The notes under the pieces were generated by a model, which had not been told where the DNA came from, searched no databases, and was given only the letters and a program-made list of their open reading frames with translations. Positions 63,675-64,000 of a DNA stretch of 64,000 nucleotides are shown here, one piece after another (position 1 is the stretch's first letter; the number at the start of each line of letters is the position of its first letter). The stretch is from Saxidomus purpurata. Taxonomy: Eukaryota > Mollusca > Bivalvia > Venerida > Veneridae. The position numbers and the translations under genes are program-made. Where the stretch lies: NCBI GenBank assembly GCA_022818135.1, contig JAFMSR010000013.1:30771634-30835633 (forward strand), written 5' to 3'.

Positions 63675-64000
63675 ACAACTTTAGTGCAGTGCTTAAAATT
63701 GCACAGTGAAAAAATGATAAACGACTTCTTGTTTAAAAGGCTTGTTTCGTTTCCTTTTCTGGATTGACATTTTTATAAAAGAGTTGTACATTTAGTTGTG
63801 TAGTTAAAAGTCTAGTTGAATGCTCGTTCATGTTTATATAGTAAATGAGTATGCATTTGATAGATGACTATTTTGGGATCGTGTACAATATAATCAGTTT
63901 ACTATCTCAGTGAAGCTTATAAGTGTTTTTGTTATTGGCCTGGGGACTGAAAGTCCCCTAGGCCTAAGTTAGCATACCACATTTCAAACACTGCAGACAA
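63675..64000. other. Sequence downstream of the 8-Cys candidate
   Basis: Probably 3' untranslated or intergenic sequence. I see no clear AATAAA and no further gene. Confidence 0.4.

Overview
The window looks like nuclear DNA of a marine invertebrate, most likely a bivalve mollusc. It is AT-rich and has small exons bounded by GT..AG introns. It also carries dispersed families I associate with bivalve genomes: 'ggtcaaggtcacagtgacc' repeats, 'tcgctcacctg...aggtgagcta' elements with tandem cores, and tRNA-derived elements. There is no sign of bacterial gene organisation. One 500-N assembly gap lies at 59055-59554.

The first 59 kb is a segmental tandem array with a unit of about 22.4 kb. Unit 1 is 1-22377, unit 2 is 22378-44780, and unit 3 runs from 44781 to the gap. 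Each unit carries one copy of a nine-exon plus-strand gene. I call the copies A (5' end outside the window), B and C. The predicted product is a secreted protein of about 382-388 residues: signal peptide, two cysteine-rich three-finger (Ly6/uPAR-like) domains each encoded by three exons, a short Thr/Ser/Pro-rich linker, and a C-terminal C-type lectin domain encoded by two exons. All exon junctions agree in phase in all copies. Units 1 and 2 each also carry a second, decayed copy (A' and B') that has lost the signal-peptide exon and most three-finger exons. The order is therefore A, A', B, B', C, gap.

Between the exons the units align closely but differ by clean insertions. Examples are a TTAA-flanked inverted-repeat element in C only, elements with tandem cores in A and in C only, a tRNA-like element in B only, a GATA microsatellite in B only, and a retroelement tail inside the last exon of B'. 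Each has an empty site in sister copies. Minisatellites occur at fixed places: a 12-15 bp array in intron 2, a 47-bp array downstream of each gene, and a ~25-bp array just upstream of each signal-peptide exon.

Beyond the gap (59555-64000) the sequence no longer matches the array. About 2 kb without a recognisable gene is followed by a third tandem-core-type element end, a 66-bp tandem repeat that flows into a signal-peptide exon, a tRNA-like repeat, and a terminal exon. The two exons form a plausible small secreted protein of 123 residues with eight cysteines after the signal peptide.

All gene models come from reading splice sites, phases and domain patterns by eye. No alignment, transcript or database search was run.
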